Of a stretch of 39,820 bases of DNA, positions 16,115-23,292 are shown one piece after another (the stretch's first letter is position 1; each line of letters starts with the position of its first letter). The DNA lies in contig JAFRUI010000027.1 of assembly GCA_017438945.1 (NCBI GenBank), forward strand, positions 1-39,820, in the 5' to 3' direction. Source of the stretch: Bacteroidales bacterium. Lineage in GTDB: Bacteria > Bacteroidota > Bacteroidia > Bacteroidales > WCHB1-69. The notes beneath the pieces were generated by a model. It did not search any database. It worked only from the letters and a program-made list of their open reading frames with translations, and was not told where the DNA came from. The position numbers and the translations under genes were made by a program.

Positions 16115-17314
16115 ATGAACTCGAAATTATTTTTCTTATTGTTTCTGTTCATAACTTTTTTGACATTCCCCATGTCCGCCCAGAAGGACGGGAAAACGTT
16201 CAAGGTGGTGATTGATGCGGGCCACGGCGGCAAGGACCCCGGTTGCCTCGGCGCATATACCAAAGAGAAGGATGTCGCCTTGAACATTGCGCTGAAGACG
16301 GGCAAGCTTATCAGTGACAACTGTCCGAATGTCAAGGTGATATACACGCGTAACACCGATGTCTTTGTGGAACTTTACCGTCGCGCCAAAATCGCAAACG
16401 ACAACCATGCGGACCTGTTTATCTCTTTCCACTGCAATGCCAGCGAAAACAAATCTGCTCACGGCATCGACACGTGGGTGATGGGGCTCCACAAGAGTGA
16501 GGCGAATCTCGCCGTGGCGCGCGCCGAAAACTCCGCCATGCTGAAGGAGAAGAATTATGAGCAGAACTATGGCGGATTCAACCCGAACTCTCCCGAGTCA
16601 GCTGTCATGTTCTCCCTTTATTCCGCCGCATATCTCAAAAACTCCATCCTTTTGGCCGACAAAGTCCAGAAAAATTTGATCAACACCACGCATCTCCGTG
16701 ACCGCGGGGTCAACCAGGCCGGATACTGGGTGCTGTGGGCGGTTTCCATGCCCAGCATCCTCATTGAGATGGGCTTCCTCACCAACCCCACGGAGGAGAA
16801 GTTCCTCTCCGAAGAGAAAAACAAGGCGAGCATCGCCGATGCCATCTATCGCGCTTTCGTCTCTTATTATTCTCAGGTGACAGGCAATAAAGTGGCCACT
16901 TCTGACGTTATAGCTTCTGATAATAAAAACCCAGAATCATCCAATAAACCCGAATCAAATGATCACAACAATGATAATTCTTCTGATAATCAGCCGGATA
17001 AGGAAGTGGATGACTCGAAAACCACAGTAGACAAATCGCTGGCAAATCCTGATGGAATTCGTTTCACGGTCCAGTTCATGGCTCTTCCCGATAAGATTTC
17101 GCTGAATGACAAACGCTTCAACGGTCTGCCGAATGTGGACCGTTACTATGAGGGTGGTTTGTGGAAATATACCGCCGGAAGCGAGGCTGACCTGCAGTCG
17201 GCGAAGAATATTCTCGCGGAGGTGAAAAAGAGATATCCGGACGCTTTCGTCATAGCCTTCAAAGGAGAAACAAAAATCCCCGTCTCCGAAGCCGTCAAAC
17301 TCGCGAAACCGTGA
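16115..17314 (+). CDS. N-acetylmuramoyl-L-alanine amidase, SPOR-like tail
   Basis: 399 residues, exported (signal peptide ending near MSAQ). The amidase_3 domain spans about 27-235 and cuts the amide bond between muramic acid and peptide in peptidoglycan, as in AmiC-type daughter-cell separation. Zinc ligands are His37 (DAGHGGKDPG), Glu51 (KEKDVALN) and His106 (SFHCNAS); the catalytic Glu is Glu218 (ILIEMGFLTN). A low-complexity linker rich in Asn, Asp and Ser follows (about 250-305). The last 85 residues (RFTVQFMALPDKISL, then LWKYTAGSEADLQSAKNILAEVKKRYPDAFVIAF) resemble a SPOR domain that binds denuded septal glycan. It is followed by the MCE gene, an order I associate with Bacteroidetes. 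Confidence 0.9.
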   Translation: MNSKLFFLLFLFITFLTFPMSAQKDGKTFKVVIDAGHGGKDPGCLGAYTKEKDVALNIALKTGKLISDNCPNVKVIYTRNTDVFVELYRRAKIANDNHADLFISFHCNASENKSAHGIDTWVMGLHKSEANLAVARAENSAMLKEKNYEQNYGGFNPNSPESAVMFSLYSAAYLKNSILLADKVQKNLINTTHLRDRGVNQAGYWVLWAVSMPSILIEMGFLTNPTEEKFLSEEKNKASIADAIYRAFVSYYSQVTGNKVATSDVIASDNKNPESSNKPESNDHNNDNSSDNQPDKEVDDSKTTVDKSLANPDGIRFTVQFMALPDKISLNDKRFNGLPNVDRYYEGGLWKYTAGSEADLQSAKNILAEVKKRYPDAFVIAFKGETKIPVSEAVKLAKP

Positions 17315-17362
17315 TGTTGATGGAATGTGAATAAAATATTTCCATCGGAGATGAAAAAATGG

Positions 17363-17370
17363 TATCTTTG
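17363..17370 (+). promoter_or_regulatory. -7 box for the MCE gene
   Basis: TATCTTTG, exact consensus, 24 bases before the ATG at 17394. Confidence 0.55.
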
Positions 17371-17393
17371 CCGATTGTAGAGATTATTATCCG

Positions 17394-18377
17394 ATGGACA
17401 AAAACAAACAGAAATCCTATTCCGACAAAGAGGTTAAAAGCATCAAAGTCGCCCTGTTTTTCATTGCGGCAGTGTTGATTTTTTACCTTGGTTCTGTATT
17501 TTTGAAGGGCATTAACGTTTTCGGCAAGAAGAATTACTATTATGCCGTGTTTGAAGATGTGGGGGCTTTGCATGAAAGCACGAATGTGGCGTTGAATGGA
17601 TACGAGATCGGCAAAGTTACCGGTATCAAGCTGCTGAGCTCCAATCCGGTACGTATATGCGCGGAGATTCTGGTCACCGAGGATTTGGATATTCCCGAGG
17701 ATTCAAAGCTGGAAGTGGCGCAAAAGGATGTTTTGGGCGGAATGATTGTGAACCTGCATTTGGGACAATCCTCCAAGATGGCCCATCGAGGCGACACGCT
17801 CGGTTGTTACCTTGCCGGCGGCATGTTGGATGGGGTGGGCGACCTTGTGACACAGCTCCAAAGTGTGGTCGCTTCAGTTGACACCATCGGACAAAACCTC
17901 AAGCTCGCGTTCCGTACGGAGGATTCTCTCAACGGCGGCACGATGATCAAGAACACGCTGGAGAACTTGGAACATGCCACCGCCGACCTCTCCAAACTGT
18001 TGGCTGACAATGGTGGTAAGGTGAACAATTTCGTTTCGCAGCTTGACAAACTTTCCAAGACGCTTGCCGATGCTTCCCCGAAAATCAACGAGATTGTAGA
18101 CAATGTGGACAATATTTCCGATTCCATAGCCCAATCCAACATCCGAGGTTTCGTGAATGAAGCAAAGGGGACCATTGATAATGTCAACCGGATTGTAAGC
18201 GAGGTGGAAAGAGGTGAAGGAACCTTAGGCCAACTGGTGCGGAACGATTCGCTTTATAACAGCATTAATAAGACAATCGAAAGTCTGGATGTTCTGATTA
18301 AGGATCTTAAGGAAAATCCGTCAAAATACATTAACGTCACCGTTTTCGGTAAGAGAGAAAAGAAAAACAAGGAATAA
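17394..18377 (+). CDS. MlaD-like MCE domain protein
   Basis: 327 residues. One N-terminal membrane helix (about 15-37, VALFFIAAVLIFYLGSVFLK) anchors it in the inner membrane facing the periplasm. The MCE domain (about 42-122) has the usual FEDVGALHESTNVALNGYEIG and DSKLEVAQKDVLGGMIVNLHLG segments. The C-terminal 170 residues are a long helix with heptad-like spacing (LENLEHATADLSKLLADNGG onward). MCE proteins carry phospholipids between membranes. The permease and ATPase partners (MlaE, MlaF) are not adjacent here. It ends 2 bases before the DUF3127 gene, so the two are co-transcribed. Confidence 0.88.
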   Translation: MDKNKQKSYSDKEVKSIKVALFFIAAVLIFYLGSVFLKGINVFGKKNYYYAVFEDVGALHESTNVALNGYEIGKVTGIKLLSSNPVRICAEILVTEDLDIPEDSKLEVAQKDVLGGMIVNLHLGQSSKMAHRGDTLGCYLAGGMLDGVGDLVTQLQSVVASVDTIGQNLKLAFRTEDSLNGGTMIKNTLENLEHATADLSKLLADNGGKVNNFVSQLDKLSKTLADASPKINEIVDNVDNISDSIAQSNIRGFVNEAKGTIDNVNRIVSEVERGEGTLGQLVRNDSLYNSINKTIESLDVLIKDLKENPSKYINVTVFGKREKKNKE

Positions 18378-18379
18378 TT

Positions 18380-18985
18380 ATGGAAATCACAGGAAAATTA
18401 ATTCAAAAACTGCCCGTGAAGTCGGGTGTCAGCAGTTCAGGAAATAATTGGTCGAAGGCAGAATTTGTCATAGAGACCGTAGAACAATATCCTAAAAAGG
18501 TGTGTGCCAATTTGTGGGGGGATCGCGCCCGTGCGTTGGATCAATTCCAGGAAGGAAGTCTTATTACCGTTTCCTTCGATTTGGAGTCTCGTGAGTTCAA
18601 CGGGAACTGGTACACCGACGTGAGGGCCTGGAAGGTGGAGGCCGCCACTCCGGCCGCTGTCACCGGCGCGCCCGTTTACGGTCAGCCGCAAGGTTATGTG
18701 CAGCAGCCGCAGGGCTATGCCCAACCTCAGCAGCCGATGTATCCGCCGCAAGGTTATCCCCAACAGCCGCAAGGTTATGGGCAGCCCCAGCAGGGTTACG
18801 CTCAACCTCAGCAGCCGGCCTATCCCCCTCAACCGCAAGGATATGCGCCTGCTCCCCAACAGGGTTATCAGGCATCTCAGCAACCTTCTTCTTTCGCCCA
18901 GCCGCAGCCCGATATGAACACACTGCCCAATATCCCTCAGGAGACGTTTACCGACGAGGGTGGTGCAGATGACCTGCCGTTCTGA
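18380..18985 (+). CDS. DUF3127 protein with SSB-like C-terminal tip
   Basis: 201 residues. Residues 1-92 are the DUF3127 domain (MEITGKLIQKLPVKSGVSSS, WSKAEFVIETVEQYPKKVCA, REFNGNWYTDVRAWKVE), which looks like a small OB-fold. Residues about 95-185 are a disordered linker made of repeats such as PQGY, QPQQ and YPPQ. The end is TDEGGADDLPF, which closely resembles the acidic tip of single-stranded DNA-binding protein (DDDIPF type). Domain order (OB-like fold, Gln/Gly/Pro linker, acidic tip) is the same as SSB. A role in binding nucleic acid or SSB partners is inference. The stop codon is part of an 8-bp array. Confidence 0.8.
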   Translation: MEITGKLIQKLPVKSGVSSSGNNWSKAEFVIETVEQYPKKVCANLWGDRARALDQFQEGSLITVSFDLESREFNGNWYTDVRAWKVEAATPAAVTGAPVYGQPQGYVQQPQGYAQPQQPMYPPQGYPQQPQGYGQPQQGYAQPQQPAYPPQPQGYAPAPQQGYQASQQPSSFAQPQPDMNTLPNIPQETFTDEGGADDLPF

Positions 18986-19034
18986 CGATGAGGCGATGAA
19001 ACGATGAGGCGATAAAACGATGAGGCGATGAATT
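18984..19034. repeat. Octamer array joining two genes
   Basis: Units CGATGAGG, CGATGAAA, CGATGAGG, CGATAAAA, CGATGAGG, CGATGAAT. The array begins with the TGA stop of the DUF3127 gene and its last unit supplies the ATG of the NlpC/P60 gene at 19028. Confidence 0.8.
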
Positions 19035-19813
19035 CGGGTATATGTCATTTGACGGTGATACCGATGCGTGCGGAACCGTCGCATTGCTCCGAGATGGTGA
19101 GCCAGCTGTTGTTCGGCGAAACCTATCGAATACAGGGAACGACGGAAGAATGGGTGCAGATTGAAACCCATCACGACAATTATTCGGGTTGGATCCAACG
19201 GAAACAGTGTTTCAAAGTGTCCGATGAGGTTTTTGACCGTTATTTGAAAGCAGATAAATTGCGATTGAGCCTGCCTTTCGTGTCAACGGGAATGAAACTC
19301 CCCAAGGTGTTGACTATGGGGGCGTTGATTGTCGCCGATTCGGAAAAGAGTCCCATCCGGATTTGCTCCCCGGCTCCAAATGCGGAGAATTGGTGGCCTG
19401 CGGACGGTGTGCCGGACATCTCCCACGTCCAGCGTATGGAGCTGCTCCGAAAATCAGCACTTTCGCTGCTTGGTGCCCCGTATCTTTGGGGCGGTCGCAC
19501 TCCGCTCGGCATCGACTGCTCCGGATTCGTCCAACTGTTGTACTCTTTGGTCGGCGTGCAGCTGCCCCGCGATGCTTCGCAACAGGTCACATTTGGCGAG
19601 CCGCTCGACTTCGTTCACGAGGCTCGTCTTGGCGACCTTGCCTTCTTCCACAACGAGGAAGGTCGCATTGTCCATGTGGGCATGATGCTCGGTGACGGCA
19701 CCATTATCCATTCAAGCGGCAGCGTCCGCATCGACCGCATTGACGAGACAGGAATCTTCAACGAGGAGACGCAGCGGTATTCGCACCAGTTACGGGTGAT
19801 CGTGAGGGTGTGA
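19028..19813 (+). CDS. NlpC/P60 peptidase with SH3 domain
   Basis: 261 residues, no signal peptide seen. An N-terminal bacterial SH3-like part (CHLTVIPMRAEPSHCSEMVS, then QLLFGETYRI, then WVQIETHHDNYSGWI) is followed by a second small beta region and the C-terminal NlpC/P60 domain (about 138-261). Catalytic Cys164 is in GIDCSGFVQLLY, with His216 in RIVHVGMM and His228 in TIIHSSG as the remaining dyad/triad. This family cuts gamma-D-Glu-diamino acid bonds in peptidoglycan peptides, like YkfC, often for recycling in the cytoplasm, which would fit the missing export signal. The start at 19028 keeps the first SH3 strand; a start at 19064 would remove it. Confidence 0.88.
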   Translation: MNSGICHLTVIPMRAEPSHCSEMVSQLLFGETYRIQGTTEEWVQIETHHDNYSGWIQRKQCFKVSDEVFDRYLKADKLRLSLPFVSTGMKLPKVLTMGALIVADSEKSPIRICSPAPNAENWWPADGVPDISHVQRMELLRKSALSLLGAPYLWGGRTPLGIDCSGFVQLLYSLVGVQLPRDASQQVTFGEPLDFVHEARLGDLAFFHNEEGRIVHVGMMLGDGTIIHSSGSVRIDRIDETGIFNEETQRYSHQLRVIVRV

Positions 19814-19855
19814 GGCGATGACGCGATGATACGATGATGCGATGAATGAATGAAT
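19811..19855. repeat. Octamer array after NlpC/P60
   Basis: Units close to CGATGACG, CGATGATA, CGATGATG, CGATGAAT, then GAAT repeats; the TGA stop of the peptidase gene is its first element. Confidence 0.7.
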
Positions 19856-19858
19856 GTA

Positions 19859-19879
19859 GGGGCGTATCGCATACGCCCC
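19859..19879. repeat. GGGGCGTAT hairpin, dispersed palindrome
   Basis: GGGGCGTAT / ATACGCCCC with loop CGC, a perfect 9-bp stem, 21 bases ahead of the mltG start. It resembles the palindrome at 38176 in size and placement between genes. A weak T-rich stretch follows, so partial terminator function is possible. Confidence 0.55.
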
Positions 19880-19900
19880 CGTTTGTTAATGAATATTTTC

Positions 19901-20926
19901 ATGAAAAAGAAAAAGATTATCATAATCATTATATTGTGTGTCCTGTTGTTGGCGGGAATCGCGGGAGGCGTTTTTTTCAGAACTTTCTTCGCGGAGAATG
20001 TGCAGAATAGGGAGACTGTCGTGGTGGTACCGCCTGGCGCTACCTTTGAGCAGGTGATGGACACCTTGCGAAAGCATGAGGTGCTGAAGTCCGAGGAGAG
20101 TTTCAAGAAAACAGCGGATGTGTTGAAATACAAGACGATACGCATCGGTAAATATGACATTTCCGGATGTCGCACGAATCTGGATTTAGTGCGATTGTTG
20201 CGCCGGGGACAGCACTATCCCGTGAAGTTTACCTTCAACAACGTGCGCACGGTAGACCAACTTGTTGAGAGGGTAGGGCACAAGTTCTTCTTCGAGCCGG
20301 AGGAACTTTCCGCGTTGCTTCATGATGGAAGCTATATGCAGAAATTCGATTTGTCGGATACTACAGCCGTATGTCTTTTTATCCCAAACACTTACGACAT
20401 CTATTACGACATCACGGCAGAGGATTTTCTCAATCGGATGAACGATTATTACGGACAGTTCTGGAATGAAAAGCGTAAGCAGGATGCCGAAGCCATCGGG
20501 TTGACACCGGTGCAGGTGGCCACGCTCGCCTCGATTGTGGAAGAGGAGAACATGCGCCCGTCGGAGAAGGCTGTCATCGCAGGATTGTACATCAACAGGC
20601 TGAACAAAGGGATGTTGCTGCAGTCGGATCCGACCGTGAAGTTCGCCATCGGGGATTTCGCACGCAAGCGCATCCTGAACGCCGACCTGCAGGTGGATTC
20701 ACCGTACAATACCTACAAGTACAAGGGGCTTCCTCCCGGCCCGATCCGCATTCCTGAGGCATCCACGATGGATTCCGTGCTGCATTATCGTCACCACAAC
20801 TACCTGTACATGTGCGCCAAGGAGGATTTTTCGGGCTACCATAACTTTACCGCCACTGCGGCCGAGCACGCCCGCAATGCTGCCCGTTATCGCGCCGCCC
20901 TGAACGCCCGCAACATCAAACGTTAA
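19901..20926 (+). CDS. mltG: Endolytic murein transglycosylase MltG
   Basis: 341 residues with one N-terminal membrane helix (about 5-27, Ile-rich) that anchors it in the inner membrane. A LysM-like part follows (about 38-110: VVVVPPGATFEQVMDTLRKH). The YceG catalytic domain has the acid in ATLASIVEEEN (Glu214 is the likely general acid), the FIPNTYDIYYD motif and YKGLPPGPI. MltG cuts growing glycan strands and sets chain length. I prefer ATG 19901, although 19889 is also possible and adds four residues. It follows two other peptidoglycan enzymes on this strand. Confidence 0.92.
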   Translation: MKKKKIIIIIILCVLLLAGIAGGVFFRTFFAENVQNRETVVVVPPGATFEQVMDTLRKHEVLKSEESFKKTADVLKYKTIRIGKYDISGCRTNLDLVRLLRRGQHYPVKFTFNNVRTVDQLVERVGHKFFFEPEELSALLHDGSYMQKFDLSDTTAVCLFIPNTYDIYYDITAEDFLNRMNDYYGQFWNEKRKQDAEAIGLTPVQVATLASIVEEENMRPSEKAVIAGLYINRLNKGMLLQSDPTVKFAIGDFARKRILNADLQVDSPYNTYKYKGLPPGPIRIPEASTMDSVLHYRHHNYLYMCAKEDFSGYHNFTATAAEHARNAARYRAALNARNIKR

Positions 20927-20953
20927 TTCATCTTTTTCATCACCTACAGGCAA

Positions 20954-20984
20954 CAAAAAAGGCCGCACTTTTACGTGCAGCCCC
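20954..20984 (-). terminator. Intrinsic terminator after tRNA-Val
   Basis: Minus-strand stem GGC-GCAC / GTGC-GCC with loop near TAAAA, followed by TTTTTT. It lies 9 bases after the tRNA CCA end and also faces the end of mltG. Confidence 0.7.
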
Positions 20985-20992
20985 TTCTAACT

Positions 20993-21070
20993 TGGTGATC
21001 TGTACTGGATTTGAACCAGTGACCTCTTGCCTGTCAAGCAAGCGCTCTAAACCAACTGAGCTAACAGATC
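20993..21070 (-). tRNA. tRNA-Val (GAC), CCA encoded
   Basis: Full cloverleaf on the minus strand: acceptor GATCTGT/ACAGATC, D stem GCTC/GAGC, anticodon stem CTTGC/GCAAG around loop TTGACAG (anticodon GAC, Val), T stem ACTGG/CCAGT around TTCAAAT, discriminator A, and a genomic CCA. A -7 box is at 21090-21097 and a terminator follows. Confidence 0.93.
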
Positions 21071-21089
21071 GTCTGTCTGAAATCGGCGG

Positions 21090-21097
21090 CAAAAATA
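21090..21097 (-). promoter_or_regulatory. -7 box for tRNA-Val
   Basis: TATTTTTG on the minus strand, 20 bases upstream of the tRNA 5' end. Confidence 0.55.
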
Positions 21098-21303
21098 CAC
21101 TTTTTTCGGACACCGTCAACAGTTTCCGAAATTTTTTTTCTGGATAACTTGGAATGTGAACTGATTTGCTCTTTGTTGAACGAAAACGACGCTGTTTTTT
21201 GCAAAGTCAACATATAATATTAACAAATAATTATAAAATAGCTTCTTTATTTTCTGTGTAACTGTCTTGTTTTCAGTAATAAAAAAATATTTTCCAAAAA
21301 CTC

Positions 21304-21334
21304 TTGACAAACGCTTCTTTTTGTTGTATTTTTG
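21304..21334 (+). promoter_or_regulatory. Promoter of DUF5618 copy 2
   Basis: TTGAC at 21304-21308 and TATTTTTG at 21327-21334, with 18 bases between. It is one of the best -33/-7 pairs in the window. The leader is about 43 bases. The stretch 21100-21300 is A/T-rich with nothing else visible. Confidence 0.6.
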
Positions 21335-21383
21335 CGAATGGAATATATACTATAAAATACCACTAACCTAAAAATCAAAAATA

Positions 21384-21791
21384 ATGGAATATCAAAATCC
21401 AATTGACGAGGCCAGAAGATATGTGGCCAACGCAGAAGAAGTCATTAACAAAGGAAAGTATGACCCTGAGACAAAATTGTATAAGGATAAGAAATATGTC
21501 CGTATAGCGGGTGACACGCTGTGGAAGGGCTGTCTGATCGCATTAGATGCTTTGTTGCAAGTGCGCAAGGGAAAAGGCCGTCCTTCGGTCAAGAAATATC
21601 AGGAAGCCGCCGCCAAGCGTGATGGGAAATTGTTGCAATATCTGAACACGGGATATGATCTTATGCATCTTACAATGGGATATGACGGCTGCAAAGAAAA
21701 AAAGGTCTGTGATGCGGGGTTCGAGAGGGCTCGGGCAATCATAAACTATTGTGCCAAACTGATGCCGAACCAATTGTATGTGGTCGGGTAG
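21384..21791 (+). CDS. DUF5618 family protein, copy 2
   Basis: 135 residues, paralogue of the protein at 11396, with the same core KKYVRIAGDTLWKGCLIALD and the GKGRPS, RDGKLLQY, NTGY and MGYDG blocks. It diverges in the last 12 residues. It has a strong promoter of its own and a good terminator, so it is a single-gene unit. Function unknown. Confidence 0.78.
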   Translation: MEYQNPIDEARRYVANAEEVINKGKYDPETKLYKDKKYVRIAGDTLWKGCLIALDALLQVRKGKGRPSVKKYQEAAAKRDGKLLQYLNTGYDLMHLTMGYDGCKEKKVCDAGFERARAIINYCAKLMPNQLYVVG

Positions 21792-21824
21792 GAATCTGTG
21801 TTGCCGATTCACATGAATAGATAG

Positions 21825-21860
21825 AAAAAAACACCTCAGAATCAGTTCCGAGGTGTTTTT
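21825..21860. terminator. Bidirectional terminator between convergent genes
   Basis: AACACCTC / GAGGTGTT stem with A-run on the left and T-run on the right, serving DUF5618 copy 2 (plus) and kce (minus). Confidence 0.82.
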
Positions 21861-21884
21861 GTAATAAGTCTAACGTCTCACGTC

Positions 21885-22715
21885 TTATCTCTTCTTCAGT
21901 CCGAGAATCTCGCGGGCCTCGTCGGAGGTGGCGATGGGACGGCCGAGCAGTTTGGCCATGCGGACAACCTTATCGACGAGTTCGCCGTTGCTCTTGGCAA
22001 GCACGCCGCGTTCGAGGTAGAGGTTGTCTTCGAAGCCGACGCGCACGTTACCGCCCATGACGATGGTGGGGGCGGCGAGGGTGAAGGCGTGGCGGCCGAT
22101 GCCGGTGCTGGTCCAGGTGCTGCCGGCGGGGATGTTCTTCACGAGCCAGCAGAGGTTGTCAACGGTGGCGGGAGTACAGCCGGGGACGCCGAGCACGAAG
22201 TTGAACTGCATCGGGGCGCCGGGAACTTCGCCTTTACGGGCCATGGTGAGGATGGTGTCGAGGTGACCCATCTCGAAGCACTCGTATTCGGGCTTGATGC
22301 CGCGCTCAATCATGCGTTTGCCGAAGGCGCGCATGGTCGGCATCGTGTTGTCGAAAATCTCGTCACCGAAGTTGCAGGTACCGCAGTCGAGGGTGGCCAT
22401 CTCCGGAATCGGGGTGGTGTCAGTCGATTGCAGACGCTCGTCGGGGGTCATGCCCACAGCACCGCCCGTGGACGGGATCAGGATGACGTTCGGGCAAGCC
22501 TTGTAGATGGCATCCTCGCATTCCTGGAAACGAGCACGGCTCTGGGTGGGCGTGCCGTCGTCCTCGCGCACGTGCAGGTGCACGATGGCAGCACCGGCAT
22601 CCACGGCGCTCTTGGCCTCGCGTACAATCTCCTCGACGGTGTAAGGCACGGCCGGATTCTGTTCTTTCGTCACTTCTGCACCGCATATTGCGGCAGTAAT
22701 AATGAGTTTATCCAT
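21885..22715 (-). CDS. kce: 3-keto-5-aminohexanoate cleavage enzyme
   Basis: 276 residues of the BKACE (DUF849) family, a zinc TIM-barrel that condenses 3-keto-5-aminohexanoate with acetyl-CoA to give 3-aminobutyryl-CoA and acetoacetate in lysine fermentation. Zinc ligands His46 and His48 are in VHLHVRED, and Glu229 in RVGFEDN is the usual third acid. Full normal length. Kal is directly upstream in the same direction, which fixes the lysine route rather than another BKACE substrate. The aminomutases and dehydrogenase of the route are not in the window. Confidence 0.9.
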   Translation of the reverse strand: MDKLIITAAICGAEVTKEQNPAVPYTVEEIVREAKSAVDAGAAIVHLHVREDDGTPTQSRARFQECEDAIYKACPNVILIPSTGGAVGMTPDERLQSTDTTPIPEMATLDCGTCNFGDEIFDNTMPTMRAFGKRMIERGIKPEYECFEMGHLDTILTMARKGEVPGAPMQFNFVLGVPGCTPATVDNLCWLVKNIPAGSTWTSTGIGRHAFTLAAPTIVMGGNVRVGFEDNLYLERGVLAKSNGELVDKVVRMAKLLGRPIATSDEAREILGLKKR

Positions 22716-22763
22716 TTTTATTCGTTGAATTTGTTATTATTTGACTTTTTAGTTTTGGCTTTT

Positions 22764-22802
22764 AGCTATTAGCTTTTGGCCAACAGCCAATAGCTAATAG
22801 CT
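22764..22802 (-). repeat. Kal-kce intercistronic inverted repeat
   Basis: Arms 22764-22780 and 22786-22802 (17 bases, one mismatch, loop CAACA) are built from 7-bp AATAGCT-type units. The right arm overlaps the kal stop codon. In RNA this would be a strong hairpin between the two cistrons, with no T-run after it. Confidence 0.65.
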
Positions 22803-23199
22803 AGTTGTTCTTTCTCTGGCATTGTTTGGGAACCACGCACGTACCTGACGCGCGGCAGACCACGATGGGTTCTTCCAGCACGTCAGCGGCGGAAGCGCTG
22901 ATGTCAGGACGCGGACGAACGACTTTGCGGGCCTCGAAGACCATCTTGCGGGAGGTGTTGCCCACCTTGGTGATTTCACCGACAGCCTCGATGTAGTCGC
23001 CAGCGTACACAGGGGCGAGGAACTCCACATTGTCGTAAGCGCAGAACAGACCTTCGTCACCGTCTTGCATGATCAGCAACTCGGTGGCCACATCGCCAAA
23101 AAGGGCGAGCATGTGGGCGCCGTCAACTAAGTTTCCGCCGTAATGGGCATCTTGAGAACTCATTCTCAAACGAATCATAGATGTTTTCTTTTCTTCCAT
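22801..23199 (-). CDS. kal: 3-aminobutyryl-CoA ammonia lyase
   Basis: 132 residues, a single hotdog domain. It removes ammonia from 3-aminobutyryl-CoA to form crotonyl-CoA, the step right after Kce. Typical segments are [31 protein letters not shown], and [20 protein letters not shown]. The start at 23199 ([11 protein letters not shown]) is chosen because the -7 box TACCTTTG lies at 23254-23261, so a longer reading is not possible. The C-terminal part is rich in Val/Cys ([16 protein letters not shown]). It is the first gene of the kal-kce pair. Confidence 0.88.
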   Translation of the reverse strand: MEEKKTSMIRLRMSSQDAHYGGNLVDGAHMLALFGDVATELLIMQDGDEGLFCAYDNVEFLAPVYAGDYIEAVGEITKVGNTSRKMVFEARKVVRPRPDISASAADVLEEPIVVCRASGTCVVPKQCQRKNN

Positions 23200-23253
23200 A
23201 AGGTATTGTTTTTCAGTTATTTGAAATAATTTGAATTTTAAATTCCGATTTTG

Positions 23254-23261
23254 CAAAGGTA
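23254..23261 (-). promoter_or_regulatory. -7 box for kal-kce
   Basis: TACCTTTG on the minus strand, consensus, leader about 48 bases. Confidence 0.55.
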
Positions 23262-23292
23262 TATAAAATTTGAATATATTGGAAAAACCGGA

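Noticed and set aside
20993-21070. tRNA read as tRNA-Asp
   Set aside because: The 7-base loop on the minus strand is TTGACAG, so the anticodon is GAC (Val), not GTC.
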